DNA of 64,000 nt from contig NZ_FTPO01000002.1 of NCBI RefSeq assembly GCF_900155915.1, positions 620,001-684,000 on the forward strand, given 5' to 3'. This DNA is from Microbacterium sp. RU33B (GTDB lineage: Bacteria > Actinomycetota > Actinomycetes > Actinomycetales > Microbacteriaceae). The notes under the pieces are model-generated. The model was given only the letters and a program-made list of their open reading frames with translations, was not told the DNA's origin and did not search any database. A program made the position numbers and the translations under genes. Of the stretch, positions 32,380-40,635 are shown one piece after another (position 1 is the first letter of the stretch; each line of letters opens with the position of its first letter).

Positions 32380-33923
32380 GCGGTGCTCCGGGTCGCGCCC
32401 ACCGGCTGGGCGTCGCGTTCCGCGGAGGTCGTGTCGGGATCTTCCGGAGACGCGTCGCCCGGCTCCCCGTCGTCGCGGGATGCCGGATCGTGCGGCACGA
32501 GGAACTCCGAGCCGTCGGCACGGGCGAGGCGCTCGCGGAAGGCGACGACGGTCCCCGGCCAGAGCAGCGTGAGCCGGCCGGACCTCTCGTCGACGTACCA
32601 GTTGCGGCAGCCGCCGGTCAGCCAGGGTGTGGACGCGGCGGCTCGCGCGATCTCCTCGGTGTAGCCTGCTTCGGCGTCGGGACGGACCCGCAGCGGACGC
32701 CCCGGCCGGCGACGGGCGAGGGAGCGCACGACGTACTCGGCCTGTTCCTCGATCATCAGGATCGACGAGTTGTGGCCGAGGGAGGCGTTCGGCCCGTCGA
32801 GCACGAAGAGATTCGGGAATCCGGCCACGACGGTGGAGGCGAACGAGGTCATGCCGCCCGACCAGTGCTCGGCGAGCGTGCCCTCCTCGCCGCGCACCAG
32901 GTCTGCGTACGGCTGCTGCGACGAGGCGAACCCGGTCGCGAGCACGAGCACGTCGACCTCGTGGCGTGCGCCGCTCGCCGCGACGAGCGTCGATCCCTCG
33001 ACCGAGGCGAGGGCGGATGCTTCGAGCGTGACCGCGTCGGAGGTCACGGCGGGGTAGAAGTCGTCCGACAGGAGCACGCGCTTGCAGCCGAACGCGTAGT
33101 CGGGGGTCAGCGCGGCGCGGAGCGCGGCATCGGGCACCTGGGCGGCCAGATGGGCCTCGGCGCGGCGACGGGCGACGGCCGCGGCATCCGGATCGCCCGA
33201 CCGCGACGCGAATCGCGCCTCGCCTTCGTCGAAGAGCTCACTGCGGAGTCGTGCGAGCGCGTCCGGATCGGCGGCGAACGCCCGGCGCTCGGCGTCGGTG
33301 TAGTCGCGTGCCTCGCGGGGCACGATCCACGCCGGAGTGCGCTGGAGGAGCGTCACGTGGGCGCCGCGACGCACGAGCTCGGGCACGATCTGCACCGCCG
33401 AGGCTCCCGTGCCGACGACGCCGATGCGGGCGCCCGCCAGCTTCACCGAGTGGTCCCAGCGCGCGGAGTGGAACAGCGGTCCCGCGAATCCTTCCAGGCC
33501 CGGGATGTCGGGCACGGTCGGCTCGGTCAGGCGTCCGCACGCGAGCACGAGCGCCTGCGCCTCGAGGTCGCCGCGCGGCGTCCGGAGCCTCCAGCCGTCG
33601 CCGGTCCACTCGGCCCCCGTCAGCGCCGTCTCGAGCTCGACCGGAAGCGATTCCGAGGCCGCGATCCGTTCGAGGTAGGAGCGGATCTCGTCGCCGCGCG
33701 CGAACACGCCCGACCAGTCCGGGTGCGGATGCGAGGCGAAGCCGTAGAGATGGCTCGGCACATCGCACGCGATTCCGGGGTACGTGTTGTCGCGCCACGT
33801 GCCGCCGACGGATGATCCGCGCTCGAGGACGACGAAGTCGTCGTGCCCCGCCCGCCGGAGCGCGAGCGCCATGCCGATGCCGGCGAACCCGGCGCCGACG
33901 ATCGCGACCTCGACGCGCCTCAT
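32376..33923 (-). CDS. Baeyer-Villiger-type flavin monooxygenase
   Basis: The 515-residue protein is a class B flavoprotein monooxygenase that would use FAD and NADPH. The first Rossmann motif is VAIVGAGFAGIGMALALRRAG, the second is IGVVGTGASAVQIVPEL, and between them is the Baeyer-Villiger fingerprint FAGPLFHSARWDHSV (FxGxxxHxxxWD). FATGF-like VLVLATGFAS is conserved. It starts one base inside the fbiC stop (TGATG) and its stop overlaps cofC, so it is locked inside the F420 gene run. Substrates could be ketones, aldehydes or sulfides. Whether it is linked to F420 is unknown. Confidence 0.88.
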   Translation of the reverse strand: MRRVEVAIVGAGFAGIGMALALRRAGHDDFVVLERGSSVGGTWRDNTYPGIACDVPSHLYGFASHPHPDWSGVFARGDEIRSYLERIAASESLPVELETALTGAEWTGDGWRLRTPRGDLEAQALVLACGRLTEPTVPDIPGLEGFAGPLFHSARWDHSVKLAGARIGVVGTGASAVQIVPELVRRGAHVTLLQRTPAWIVPREARDYTDAERRAFAADPDALARLRSELFDEGEARFASRSGDPDAAAVARRRAEAHLAAQVPDAALRAALTPDYAFGCKRVLLSDDFYPAVTSDAVTLEASALASVEGSTLVAASGARHEVDVLVLATGFASSQQPYADLVRGEEGTLAEHWSGGMTSFASTVVAGFPNLFVLDGPNASLGHNSSILMIEEQAEYVVRSLARRRPGRPLRVRPDAEAGYTEEIARAAASTPWLTGGCRNWYVDERSGRLTLLWPGTVVAFRERLARADGSEFLVPHDPASRDDGEPGDASPEDPDTTSAERDAQPVGATRSTA

Positions 33924-36307
33924 CACACCACCGGCCCCGGCGCCGACTCCGGTCCCTGAGCCTGTCGAAGGGACGCATAGTCCGTCGTGCGGAGCCGGAA
34001 CGGCCGGAACAGGGGAGCGACGAGGGCGGCGGCATCCGCCACCGGCAGTTCGAGGCCGAACTCGATGCCCGCCTCGGGCTTCACGCGTCCGTCGAGCAGG
34101 GTGCCGCCGAGGTCGTCGCCACCCGACCGCAGGAGCACGGCGGCGGCCGGCCGGCCGACGCGCGTCCACGGGATCTGGATGTGCGGGATCGAGCCGGACA
34201 GCAGCAGACGCGACACCGCGACCATCGCGCGGTGCTCGTCGAGGGCGGTCCGTCCGTCCACGAGCGGCACTCCGCCGGCAGGGCCGGGCAGGGGGATCGG
34301 CACGAACTCCGAGAAGCCCCGGGTGCCGTCCTGCAACGTCCGGAGCGTCCGCAGGTGTGCGATGCGCTCCGCCGCCGTCTCGACGTGTCCGTAGAACAGG
34401 ACGGATGTCGAGCGGAACCCCGCACTGTGGGCGGCCGTCATCGCCTCGACCCAGGCATCGATCTCGAGATCGCCAGGCGCGACGAGGCGACGCACACGCT
34501 CGGTGAGCACCTTTACGCCGGTGCCCGGAACGGTGTCGACGCCGGCGTCGCGCATCGCTTCGAGGGCACCGTCGAGGCCGAGCCCGCCGCGGTCGGCGAG
34601 ATCGCGCACGTCCTGCGGCCGGAAGGCGTGCAGGTGCAGATCGGGGGCCGCAGCCTTCACGGCCCGGGCGATGGCCAGGTAGCCGCCGGCATCCTCGCTC
34701 GCGGGGAGGAGGCCCTGCACGCAGAGCTCGGTCGCACCGAGGGCCACGGCATCCCGCGCGACGGCGGCGACGTCGTCGAGGTCGAACTCCTCCGCGCCGA
34801 CAGGCTGCGAGCGCAGTCCCGACGAGGTGAGGTTGCGGTTCACGACGAGCGTCACGGCCTCGCCGACCGTGTAGCGGCGCACGTCGTCGGCGGTCGTTGT
34901 GAGAGCGTCGAGATCGGCCCCGGTGGCCTCGAGCAGCGACACCCATTCCGCGTCGTCGAGCGCCAGGGGGTCGGATGCCGCGGCCTCCGCGAGCCGGCGG
35001 ATCGCTCCGCTCGCTCCCTGAGCGCGTCGGACGGCCGACGTGTCACGGGGTGCCGCGGGCGCCTCAGGGGTCGATGGCGTCGCGTCGACCCGGGCGAGGC
35101 CGTCAGGGCCGGCGAACACCGCCACGGCGGCGTGCAGGGACGGATCGATCCACTCGTCCGCCGCGACGACGTACTCGGGCTGCGCCGTGAGCCGCTCCCG
35201 CAGGTCGTAGCCGAGGGCCGCCGTCCGCGCGGCGAGGTCGTCGAGCTGAGGCCACGGTCGTTCGGGGTTCACGTGGTCGGCCGTCAGTGGCGAGACTCCG
35301 CCCCAATCGTCGGCGCCCGCCCGCACGAGGAGGTCGAACTCGGCGGGATCGGAGAGGTTCGGCGGCACCTGCACGCGCATGCGCGCGCCCAGCACGAGCC
35401 GCGCGACGGCGACCGCCGCGACGTACTCGAGAACGGAGGCATCCGGAGCCTTCTGCATCGCCGTCCGCGGCTTCGCGCGGAAGTTCTGCACGATGACCTC
35501 CTGCACGTGGCCGTGGCGCTCCTGGGCGTCGCGCAGCGCGATGAGCGACTCGGCACGGTCGCGCAGGGTCTCGCCGATGCCGACGAGGATGCCGGTGGTG
35601 AACGGGATGCGGGCCTCGCCGGCGTCGTCGATGACGCGCAGACGCAGATCGGGATCCTTGTCGGGCGAGCCGTAGTGCACCTGCCCGGGCTCTTCGAACA
35701 GGCGCCGCGACGTCGTCTCGAGCATCATGCCCATGGACGGCGCCGTGGGCCGCAGCATCCGGAGCTCGTCCGCCGACATGACCCCGGGGTTCAGGTGGGC
35801 CAGCATCCCGGTCTCGGCCGTGATGAGCCGCGCCATCGCGCCGACGTAGTCGAGAGTGGAGGAGTAGCCGTGCGCGTCGAGCCACGCACGGGCCTCGGGC
35901 CAGCGGTCCTCGGGCCGGTCGCCGAGTGTGAGGAGCGCTTCCTTGCAGCCCATCGCGGCACCCTGCCGGGCGACCGTGAGCACCTGCTCCGCCGACATGA
36001 ACAACGGCTTTCGGAGCGTGGCGAGCTGGCCGGGGGTGTCGACGAAGATGCAGTAGTGGCAGCGGTCGCGGCACAGCGTCGTCAGCGGGATGAACACCTT
36101 GCGCGAGTACGTGATGACGCCGGGTCGACCGGATGCCGCGAGCCCGGCATCGCGCAGATCGCCCGCGAGCCGCAGCAGCTCGTCCATGGCCGCGCCCGAT
36201 GCCGAGAGCAACGCTTCGGCGTCGTGCGCGTCGAGTCGGGCGCCGGCGGCGGCCTTCTCGAGGGCACCGGCCGTCGCCGGGGGCGCCGAGGGATCGAGCA
36301 GGGTCAT
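33923..36307 (-). CDS. fbiC: FO synthase FbiC (CofG/CofH fusion) with degenerate CofH half
   Basis: FbiC makes the deazaflavin FO from tyrosine and 5-amino-6-ribitylamino-uracil by two radical-SAM reactions. The 794-residue fusion has an intact CofG half with CRDRCHYC (about residues 78-85). The CofH half retains VVNRNL, LGATELCVQG, LHLHAFRP, DTVPGTGVKVL and PIPLPGP, yet the stretch after VVNRN (about 485-500), where family members have CxxxCxxC, reads LTSSGLRSQPVGAEEF with no cysteine and is about nine residues shorter. The CofH domain probably cannot hold its iron-sulfur cluster, which is remarkable next to intact cofC and fbiA. Confidence 0.88.
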   Translation of the reverse strand: MTLLDPSAPPATAGALEKAAAGARLDAHDAEALLSASGAAMDELLRLAGDLRDAGLAASGRPGVITYSRKVFIPLTTLCRDRCHYCIFVDTPGQLATLRKPLFMSAEQVLTVARQGAAMGCKEALLTLGDRPEDRWPEARAWLDAHGYSSTLDYVGAMARLITAETGMLAHLNPGVMSADELRMLRPTAPSMGMMLETTSRRLFEEPGQVHYGSPDKDPDLRLRVIDDAGEARIPFTTGILVGIGETLRDRAESLIALRDAQERHGHVQEVIVQNFRAKPRTAMQKAPDASVLEYVAAVAVARLVLGARMRVQVPPNLSDPAEFDLLVRAGADDWGGVSPLTADHVNPERPWPQLDDLAARTAALGYDLRERLTAQPEYVVAADEWIDPSLHAAVAVFAGPDGLARVDATPSTPEAPAAPRDTSAVRRAQGASGAIRRLAEAAASDPLALDDAEWVSLLEATGADLDALTTTADDVRRYTVGEAVTLVVNRNLTSSGLRSQPVGAEEFDLDDVAAVARDAVALGATELCVQGLLPASEDAGGYLAIARAVKAAAPDLHLHAFRPQDVRDLADRGGLGLDGALEAMRDAGVDTVPGTGVKVLTERVRRLVAPGDLEIDAWVEAMTAAHSAGFRSTSVLFYGHVETAAERIAHLRTLRTLQDGTRGFSEFVPIPLPGPAGGVPLVDGRTALDEHRAMVAVSRLLLSGSIPHIQIPWTRVGRPAAAVLLRSGGDDLGGTLLDGRVKPEAGIEFGLELPVADAAALVAPLFRPFRLRTTDYASLRQAQGPESAPGPVV
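33951..33973. repeat. Dispersed repeat copy inside fbiC 3' end
   Basis: The segment GGTCCCTGAGCCTGTCGAAG plus GGA matches an interspersed element known in many high-GC genomes (core GAGCCTGTCGAAGGG). It encodes SLRQAQGP in the FbiC tail. A more diverged relative (GCTCCCTGAGCGCGTCGGAC) lies at 35013-35032 in the FbiC linker. Confidence 0.6.
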
Positions 36308-36347
36308 CGCTCCAGTCTCCCACCGTGTCGGCGGAGGGCGGCGCCGG

Positions 36348-36370
36348 TGATTGTTGTCTGTCTGCAATCA
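36348..36370. promoter_or_regulatory. Inverted repeat upstream of fbiC, candidate operator
   Basis: TGATTG and CAATCA flank 11 bases, in an AT-rich patch that is otherwise unusual here. GGT and ACC extend the symmetry outward. It lies 41-63 bases upstream of the fbiC ATG and 43 bases upstream of the opposite gene, so it could bind a regulator of either. Confidence 0.4.
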
Positions 36371-36412
36371 AACCGGTCCATGGGCCCCCGGGGCGGCTGG
36401 CAGACTGGTCGC

Positions 36413-36868
36413 ATGGCGACCCTGCTCCTCGACTCCGCGCGGCTGGAGGTCGTCCTGTCGGGGACCGAGCGAGCGCTTTCATTCCACAAAGGGAATGTGG
36501 AGATCGAGCGGTCGGCGATCGCGAAGGTGCAGCTCACCGACGACCCGTTCACGTGGCTGCGCGGAGTGGCGAGCCCCGGCACCCACGTTCGCGGCGTCAT
36601 CGCGATGGGCACCTGGCGATCCACCGGCGCCGACGACTTCGCCATCATCCGTCGCCGCCGGCCGGGTGTCGTGATCGACCTCGACGGGCATCCCGAGTAC
36701 CAGCGCGTCATCCTCACGACCCGCCACGGCCTCGCGCTCGTGCAGGCGCTCCAGCTCGACGTCGACGAGGAGCCGACGGATGTCGTCGAGATCGTGACGG
36801 CGTCGATCCCGACCGTGCCGGCGGTGCCCCGCGGGCGCAAGGCATCCGCCCCCGCCCCCGCGGTCTGA
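36413..36868 (+). CDS. Hypothetical protein with PH-like beta fold, 151 aa
   Basis: The soluble 151-residue protein is beta-rich: LLLDSARLEVVLSGTERALSF, VQLTDDPFTWLRGVASPGTHV, then WRSTGADDFAIIRRRRPGVVIDL and YQRVILTTRHG. This resembles actinobacterial DUF proteins with a pleckstrin-like fold. The Pro/Ala C-terminus is disordered. CAGACT ends six bases before the ATG at 36413. Function is unknown. Confidence 0.7.
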   Translation: MATLLLDSARLEVVLSGTERALSFHKGNVEIERSAIAKVQLTDDPFTWLRGVASPGTHVRGVIAMGTWRSTGADDFAIIRRRRPGVVIDLDGHPEYQRVILTTRHGLALVQALQLDVDEEPTDVVEIVTASIPTVPAVPRGRKASAPAPAV

Positions 36869-36892
36869 TCCGGATCCCTCCGCACGGCGGCG

Positions 36893-37717
36893 TCAGACGA
36901 CGTCGCGCCGCCACGTCGTCAGATACCCCAGCACGAGGAACACCACGGCGTAGCCCAGCAGCACGACGCCTCCGACCCACCACTCGAGCGCGGACTCCAC
37001 GGCCCCCCCGGGCGTCGCGCCCGCGAAGAGGCTCGCCCCCACGAGGGTGTCGCTCGCCGCTCCCGGCAGGTAGCGCGTGACGTCGGCGAGCCCCTCGACG
37101 AAAGCGGCCCCCGCCCGCACGACCGGCTCGAGGAACTGCGTGAAGACCAGCACCCCGACGATCGCTCCGACCTGGTTGCGGATCAGCGCGCCGACGCCGA
37201 TGCCCACGAGCACCCAGAGCACGTACGCCAGGATCATCCGGCCGAACAGCGCCCAGGCATCCGGGGTGGTGATCTCGGTGTCCAGCCCGAAGCCCGCGAG
37301 GAATCCGGCCGCCGGTCCGACCGATGCGACCACGCCGATGATGCCGTAGATGACACCGAGGAGCACGCCGACGACGATCTTGGCGACGAGGGCGACACCG
37401 CGCCGCGGTGTCGCGAGGAACGTGGGGGTGAGCGTCTTGTGACGGAACTCGGCCGTCACCATGAGTGTGCCGATCAGCAGCGGGAAGACGTAGCCCACGG
37501 ACGTCGCGGTGCTGTAGAGCGTCGCCGAGAGTCCCTCGGCGGGGAGCTGCGGACCGCCGTCGGCGCCGATGGCCCCGGTGGCGGATGCTGCGAAGATCCA
37601 GCCGAGGATGGAGGCGGTGAATCCCACGTAGGCGACGAGGATGATCGCGAGGATCCACCACATCGCCGTCGTGAACTGCTTCGTGGTCTCCGACTTGGTC
37701 GCCGTCGCCAGACTCAT
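36893..37717 (-). CDS. ABC transporter permease (ABC-2 type)
   Basis: The 274-residue protein has six hydrophobic segments, among them MWWILAIILVAYVGFTASIL, FPLLIGTLMVTAEFRHKTLT with the conserved EFRxxT loop of ABC-2 exporter permeases, and VLWVLVGIGVGALI. ATG overlaps the ATPase stop codon (ATGA). It pairs with the ATPase encoded just upstream. The exported compound is unknown; the family includes antibiotic and lipid exporters. Confidence 0.88.
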   Translation of the reverse strand: MSLATATKSETTKQFTTAMWWILAIILVAYVGFTASILGWIFAASATGAIGADGGPQLPAEGLSATLYSTATSVGYVFPLLIGTLMVTAEFRHKTLTPTFLATPRRGVALVAKIVVGVLLGVIYGIIGVVASVGPAAGFLAGFGLDTEITTPDAWALFGRMILAYVLWVLVGIGVGALIRNQVGAIVGVLVFTQFLEPVVRAGAAFVEGLADVTRYLPGAASDTLVGASLFAGATPGGAVESALEWWVGGVVLLGYAVVFLVLGYLTTWRRDVV

Positions 37718-39432
37718 CGGTGGTCACCTCCCTCTCGGTGATCGGCATCTCGGTCGGCGTGATCGTGGTCGTGATCCTGCGGGTCGGAGGGATCGCCTTC
37801 GCGCCACGGCTGGTCTTCGCGCCACGGCTCCCCTTCGGTCGTCTCGGGTTCGTGGGAGGAAGCGGCTTCCTCGGCCGCCAGGCGCGCGGCCTCTTCGCGG
37901 TCGAACGTCGAGAAGAAGCGGTCGGCTTCGAGATCGGCCTCCGTCTTCACGTACTGCTCCCACGGCCGGTCGCCGTCGGCGGTCTCGTCGACGTCCGGCG
38001 ACGCACCCTCCTCGGCGCCCTCGTCGACGACCTCGACGGAGTCCGTCGACACGGTCTCGCCGGAGGAGCCGACGGCGAAGGCCGCACCGGACGGCGCGTC
38101 TGCGGGCGTGTCGTCGTCGTCGGCGGAGGACGACGGGACGACGTCGATGATCCCGGTGCTCGCGACCACGAAGGCGGCGGGAGCGGCGTCGGGGACCTCT
38201 GCCGAGTCCTCGGGCGCAGCTGCGTGGGCCGCCTCGTCGAGCGGCGAGTCCGCGGGGTCGGCGTCGACCGTCGCGACGACGTCTTCCCCGGCGGAGGCGT
38301 CGTCGGCGATCGCGACATCGTCCGCGATCACGACGTCTTCGGCGAGGAGCGACTGCGCCGCCTCGTCCTCCGAGATCTCGTCGGGCGCTCCGTCCTCGGC
38401 CGGATCCGCGACCGCGCCGGTCCCGGTCGTGTCATCCGCGCTGTCGTCCAGGGCGGCCGGGGATGCCGCGATCGCGACCGGCGCCGCATCCGGGGACTCC
38501 TCCGCGCCCGCCACCGCGCCGGACGCGCTCGCGTGCACCCGCGCTCCGTTGACGAGATCGAGGAACACCTCTTCGAGCGCCGGGCCGCGCCGTTGCAGCA
38601 GGGTCAGCGCGACGCCCGAGGCCGCCGCGGCCGCGCCGACCGTCGCGGGGTCGACTCCTCGCACGACGAGTCCGGAGCGCAGGACCTCGCTCGGCACGTC
38701 GGCGGCGCGCAGCGCGGCGGCCAGCGCCCCGCGATCCGATGCGTCGACGACGGTCGTGTATTCGGAGGGGTCGGTCAGTTCGTCCAGGCCGCCCTGGAAG
38801 ACGAGCCGTCCGCGCGAGATGATCACGAGCGAGTCGACGGTCTGCTGCACCTCGGTGAGCAGGTGCGACGAGACGAGGACCGTCCGCCCCTGGCGGGCGA
38901 GTTCGCGGAGGAGGCCGCGCATCCACTTGATGCCCTCGGGATCCAATCCGTTGGCCGGCTCGTCGAGGACGAGCACGCCCGGATCGCCCAGCAGGGCGTA
39001 GGCGAGCCCCAGGCGCTGGCGCATGCCGAGCGAGTAGCCGCCGACCTTGCGGCCTCCGACGTCGGCCAGACCCACCATGGCGAGCGTCTCATCGACGCGG
39101 ACGTCGGGCAGGCCCGCCGCGTGGGCGTACACCTTCAGATGGTTCGCGCCGGTGCGGCCCGGGTGGAAGCTGGAGGCCTCGAGCACCGCTCCCACCGAGC
39201 GCAGCGGGTCCTTCAGTCGGGCGTAGGGAACCCCGCCGATGGTCGCCGACCCGCTGGTCGGCCGCACGAGACCCAGGAGCATCCGCAGCGTCGTGGTCTT
39301 GCCGGCCCCGTTCGGGCCGAGGAATCCCGTCACGCGCCCGGGTTCGACGCGCGCCGTGAATCCGTCGACGGCCGTCACCGCTCCGAAGCGCTTCGTGACA
39401 CCGGAGAATTCCAGCACCTGTCCTTCGGGCAT
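37714..39432 (-). CDS. ABC ATPase with long acidic C-terminal extension
   Basis: The first 300 residues are a standard ABC ATPase: Walker A GPNGAGKTTTLRML, signature YSLGMRQRLGLAYAL, Walker B LVLDEPANGLDP, and H-loop VLVSSHLL. The family usually ends there. Here about 270 residues follow (about 305-572), very rich in Asp, Glu and Ala, with no clear fold, then a tail containing PWREDQPWREGD and a His/Asp run (DHDHDHADRDADH). The frame keeps normal GC3 throughout and ends by overlapping the permease gene. The tail may bind metal ions or the membrane surface. Confidence 0.85.
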   Translation of the reverse strand: MPEGQVLEFSGVTKRFGAVTAVDGFTARVEPGRVTGFLGPNGAGKTTTLRMLLGLVRPTSGSATIGGVPYARLKDPLRSVGAVLEASSFHPGRTGANHLKVYAHAAGLPDVRVDETLAMVGLADVGGRKVGGYSLGMRQRLGLAYALLGDPGVLVLDEPANGLDPEGIKWMRGLLRELARQGRTVLVSSHLLTEVQQTVDSLVIISRGRLVFQGGLDELTDPSEYTTVVDASDRGALAAALRAADVPSEVLRSGLVVRGVDPATVGAAAAASGVALTLLQRRGPALEEVFLDLVNGARVHASASGAVAGAEESPDAAPVAIAASPAALDDSADDTTGTGAVADPAEDGAPDEISEDEAAQSLLAEDVVIADDVAIADDASAGEDVVATVDADPADSPLDEAAHAAAPEDSAEVPDAAPAAFVVASTGIIDVVPSSSADDDDTPADAPSGAAFAVGSSGETVSTDSVEVVDEGAEEGASPDVDETADGDRPWEQYVKTEADLEADRFFSTFDREEAARLAAEEAASSHEPETTEGEPWREDQPWREGDPSDPQDHDHDHADRDADHREGGDHR

Positions 39433-39542
39433 GCCGAACCCTCTCGTCGTCGTGAGCTGTTCCCCTTATCTTTGCGGAAAGTTCCCGCCCGTGCTGACCG
39501 GCGTCGCCACCGCGTGGCGACCCCGCCCTCAGAACCCCCCGG

Positions 39543-39548
39543 TAGCCT
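39543..39548 (+). promoter_or_regulatory. Leaderless-type -10 box TAGCCT
   Basis: TAGCCT ends seven bases before the GTG at 39556. Confidence 0.5.
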
Positions 39549-39555
39549 TGCCGTC

Positions 39556-40635
39556 GTGAGTGAACCCGCAGGCACCCCCGAGCCCCGCGTCCTCGTCCGC
39601 ACGTCCGGCGGCGTCGGACATCTGACGCTCAACCGGCCGCGCGCGATCAACGCGCTCGACCTCGAGATGATCGACGCGCTCGCCGCGGCGCTGGATGCCT
39701 GGGAGCACGACACCGACGTCGACGTCGTCCTCCTCGACGGCGCCGGCGACCGGGGACTGTGCGCCGGCGGCGACGTCCGCGGGCTCTACACGCAGATCGT
39801 CGCGGGCGACCCCGAGGCGACGGGGGTGTTCTTCCGCGCCGAGTACGCCCTCAACGCCCGGATCGCGGACTACCCGAAGCCGGTCGTCGTCTTCGCCGAC
39901 GGCATCACGATGGGCGGCGGCATCGGACTCGCCGGTCACGCGGCGATCCGCCTCGTGACCGAGCGGTCGTCCCTCGCGATGCCCGAGACGCGCATCGGGT
40001 TCACCCCCGACGTGGGCGGCACGTGGCTGCTCGCACACGCACCCGGGCGCCTCGGTGAGTACCTCGCCCTCACCGGCGGGACGATGGATGCCGCGGATGC
40101 GATCGCCTGCGGATTCGCCGACCACCTCGTCCCGTCGGAGAACCTCGCGGGCGTGCGCGAGGCGCTGGAGACCCGCGCCGACCCCGCGAGCCCGACCGAG
40201 CTCGTGCTGCTGTTCGACGAGACGCCGGGCGCATCGACGCTGATGGCCCAGCGCCCGTGGATCGACGACGCCTTCGCGGCCGACACGGTCGCCGAGATCG
40301 TCGAGCGTCTGCGCGCCCGGCCGGAGCCCGAGGCATCCGCTGCCGCGGACACGCTCGAGGAGCTCTCGCCGACCGGTCTCGCCGTGACGCTCGCGGCGGT
40401 GCGGCGCGCGCGCGAGCTCCCCGACCTGCGCGCGGCGCTGGAGCAGGAGTACGGGCTGGTCCTGTGGTTCGCCCTGACCCAGCCCGATCTGGTCGAGGGC
40501 ATCCGCGCCCAGCTGGTCGACAAGGACCGCTCGCCGCGCTGGCAGCCGGCCACGATCGCCGAACTGGCCCCGGATGCCGCGGCGACCGCGCTCGCGTACG
40601 CCCCCTCGATCCCGTTGTGGAGCGCTCCGGAATGA
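39556..40635 (+). CDS. Enoyl-CoA hydratase/isomerase family (3-hydroxyisobutyryl-CoA hydrolase-like)
   Basis: The 359-residue crotonase-fold protein matches 3-hydroxyisobutyryl-CoA hydrolase: GHLTLNRPRAINALDLEMI, the oxyanion-hole segment GLCAGGDVRGLYT, and ITMGGGIGLAGHAAIR then MPETRIGFTPDVGG with the catalytic Glu and Asp. The length (about 350) also fits the hydrolase rather than short hydratases (260). The enzyme would release 3-hydroxyisobutyrate in valine breakdown. It starts a four-gene run with overlaps of 4 bases. Confidence 0.85.
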   Translation: MSEPAGTPEPRVLVRTSGGVGHLTLNRPRAINALDLEMIDALAAALDAWEHDTDVDVVLLDGAGDRGLCAGGDVRGLYTQIVAGDPEATGVFFRAEYALNARIADYPKPVVVFADGITMGGGIGLAGHAAIRLVTERSSLAMPETRIGFTPDVGGTWLLAHAPGRLGEYLALTGGTMDAADAIACGFADHLVPSENLAGVREALETRADPASPTELVLLFDETPGASTLMAQRPWIDDAFAADTVAEIVERLRARPEPEASAAADTLEELSPTGLAVTLAAVRRARELPDLRAALEQEYGLVLWFALTQPDLVEGIRAQLVDKDRSPRWQPATIAELAPDAAATALAYAPSIPLWSAPE

